From Amycolatopsis solani (lineage in GTDB: Bacteria > Actinomycetota > Actinomycetes > Mycobacteriales > Pseudonocardiaceae), in NCBI RefSeq assembly GCF_033441515.1, contig NZ_JAWQJT010000001.1, positions 930,001 to 994,000 of the forward strand: 64,000 nt of DNA, in the 5' to 3' direction. This document shows positions 63,925 through 64,000 of this stretch, piece by piece. Under the pieces are notes generated by a model that saw only the letters and a list, made by a program, of their open reading frames with translations, was not told where the DNA came from and searched no databases. A program made the translations under genes and the position numbers. Numbering within the stretch: position 1 is the stretch's first letter; the number at the start of each line of letters is the position of its first letter.

Positions 63925-64000
63925 TCAGGACAGGGACTGCACGGCGGCGCGCACGACCTCACCGACGCGGGTGACCTCGGCGTCGGTGAGGTTGGCGTGC
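63925..64000 (-). CDS. C-terminal end of a gene cut by the window, probably a DegT-type aminotransferase
   Basis: The last 24 residues read HANLTDAEVTRVGEVVRAAV then QSLS and stop at 63925. The LTDAEVxRVxEVVR pattern is the usual C-terminus of DegT/DnrJ/EryC1 sugar aminotransferases. It precedes the epimerase by about 20 bases. Confidence 0.5.
   Translation of the reverse strand, partial: HANLTDAEVTRVGEVVRAAVQSLS

Overview
The window is GC-rich DNA with dense, tightly packed genes and many GTG starts. It carries a bacterial proteasome activator, arabinogalactan precursor genes (dprE1, dprE2, ubiA, glf, glfT1, glfT2), an F420-type oxidoreductase and type VII secretion satellite proteins. This points to a high-GC actinomycete of the Pseudonocardiaceae, most likely Amycolatopsis or a close relative (inference; no marker gene such as 16S rRNA is present). 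No mycolic acid gene is visible.

Layout. 1-11.3 kb is mostly housekeeping: an SDR fragment, a secreted serine protease, an S4 RNA-binding protein, an Ldh-type dehydrogenase, a DUF2277 protein, a patatin, four tandem DUF3592-like membrane proteins, tRNA-Ser(UGA), a MarR regulator, a YpfJ-type metallopeptidase, an M28 aminopeptidase, a quinone oxidoreductase and an aminotransferase-like protein without its PLP lysine. Bpa follows at 11.4 kb, then about 760 bp of repeats and an epoxide hydrolase. 13.9-20.4 kb holds a complete-looking pseudaminic acid (Pse) pathway (PseB, C, H, G, I and an SpsF-type cytidylyltransferase) with a GT29 sialyltransferase-like protein. 20.5-23.2 kb is the galactan exporter Wzm-Wzt plus GlfT1. 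23.2-27 kb is a type VII secretion satellite group (PPE-like, DUF3558 lipoprotein, EspG). 27-37.6 kb holds glfT2, gtrA, dprE1-dprE2, GT-C and small membrane proteins, and ubiA-PAP2-glf. 37.6-47.5 kb has two DUF6541 membrane proteins, two further GT-C-like membrane proteins, an LLM oxidoreductase, a HAD phosphatase and an acyltransferase. 47.5-48.1 kb is a second repeat-rich spacer.

48.1-56.7 kb is the most unusual part. One seven-gene minus-strand operon encodes an LpxA-like acyltransferase, its own acyl carrier protein, a FabG-like reductase, an AMP-binding ligase, LuxE-like and LuxC-like proteins and an LPG-synthase-type membrane protein. Beside it, divergently transcribed, lie a DegT-type aminotransferase and a Gfo/Idh/MocA oxidoreductase, the gene pair that makes 3-amino sugar nucleotides for LpxA in some Gram-negative bacteria. 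I read this as a candidate acyl-amino-sugar pathway in a Gram-positive organism. 56.7-64 kb holds a PH-like membrane protein, a second M28 peptidase, a SigE-family sigma factor with a membrane partner, a DUF3558-like lipoprotein and a minus-strand glycan group (acyltransferase, GT4, epimerase, start of another DegT gene).

The window is therefore largely a cell-envelope glycan region. Many genes start directly behind a TANNNT -10 element (leaderless), and many operon genes overlap by ATGA or GTGA.
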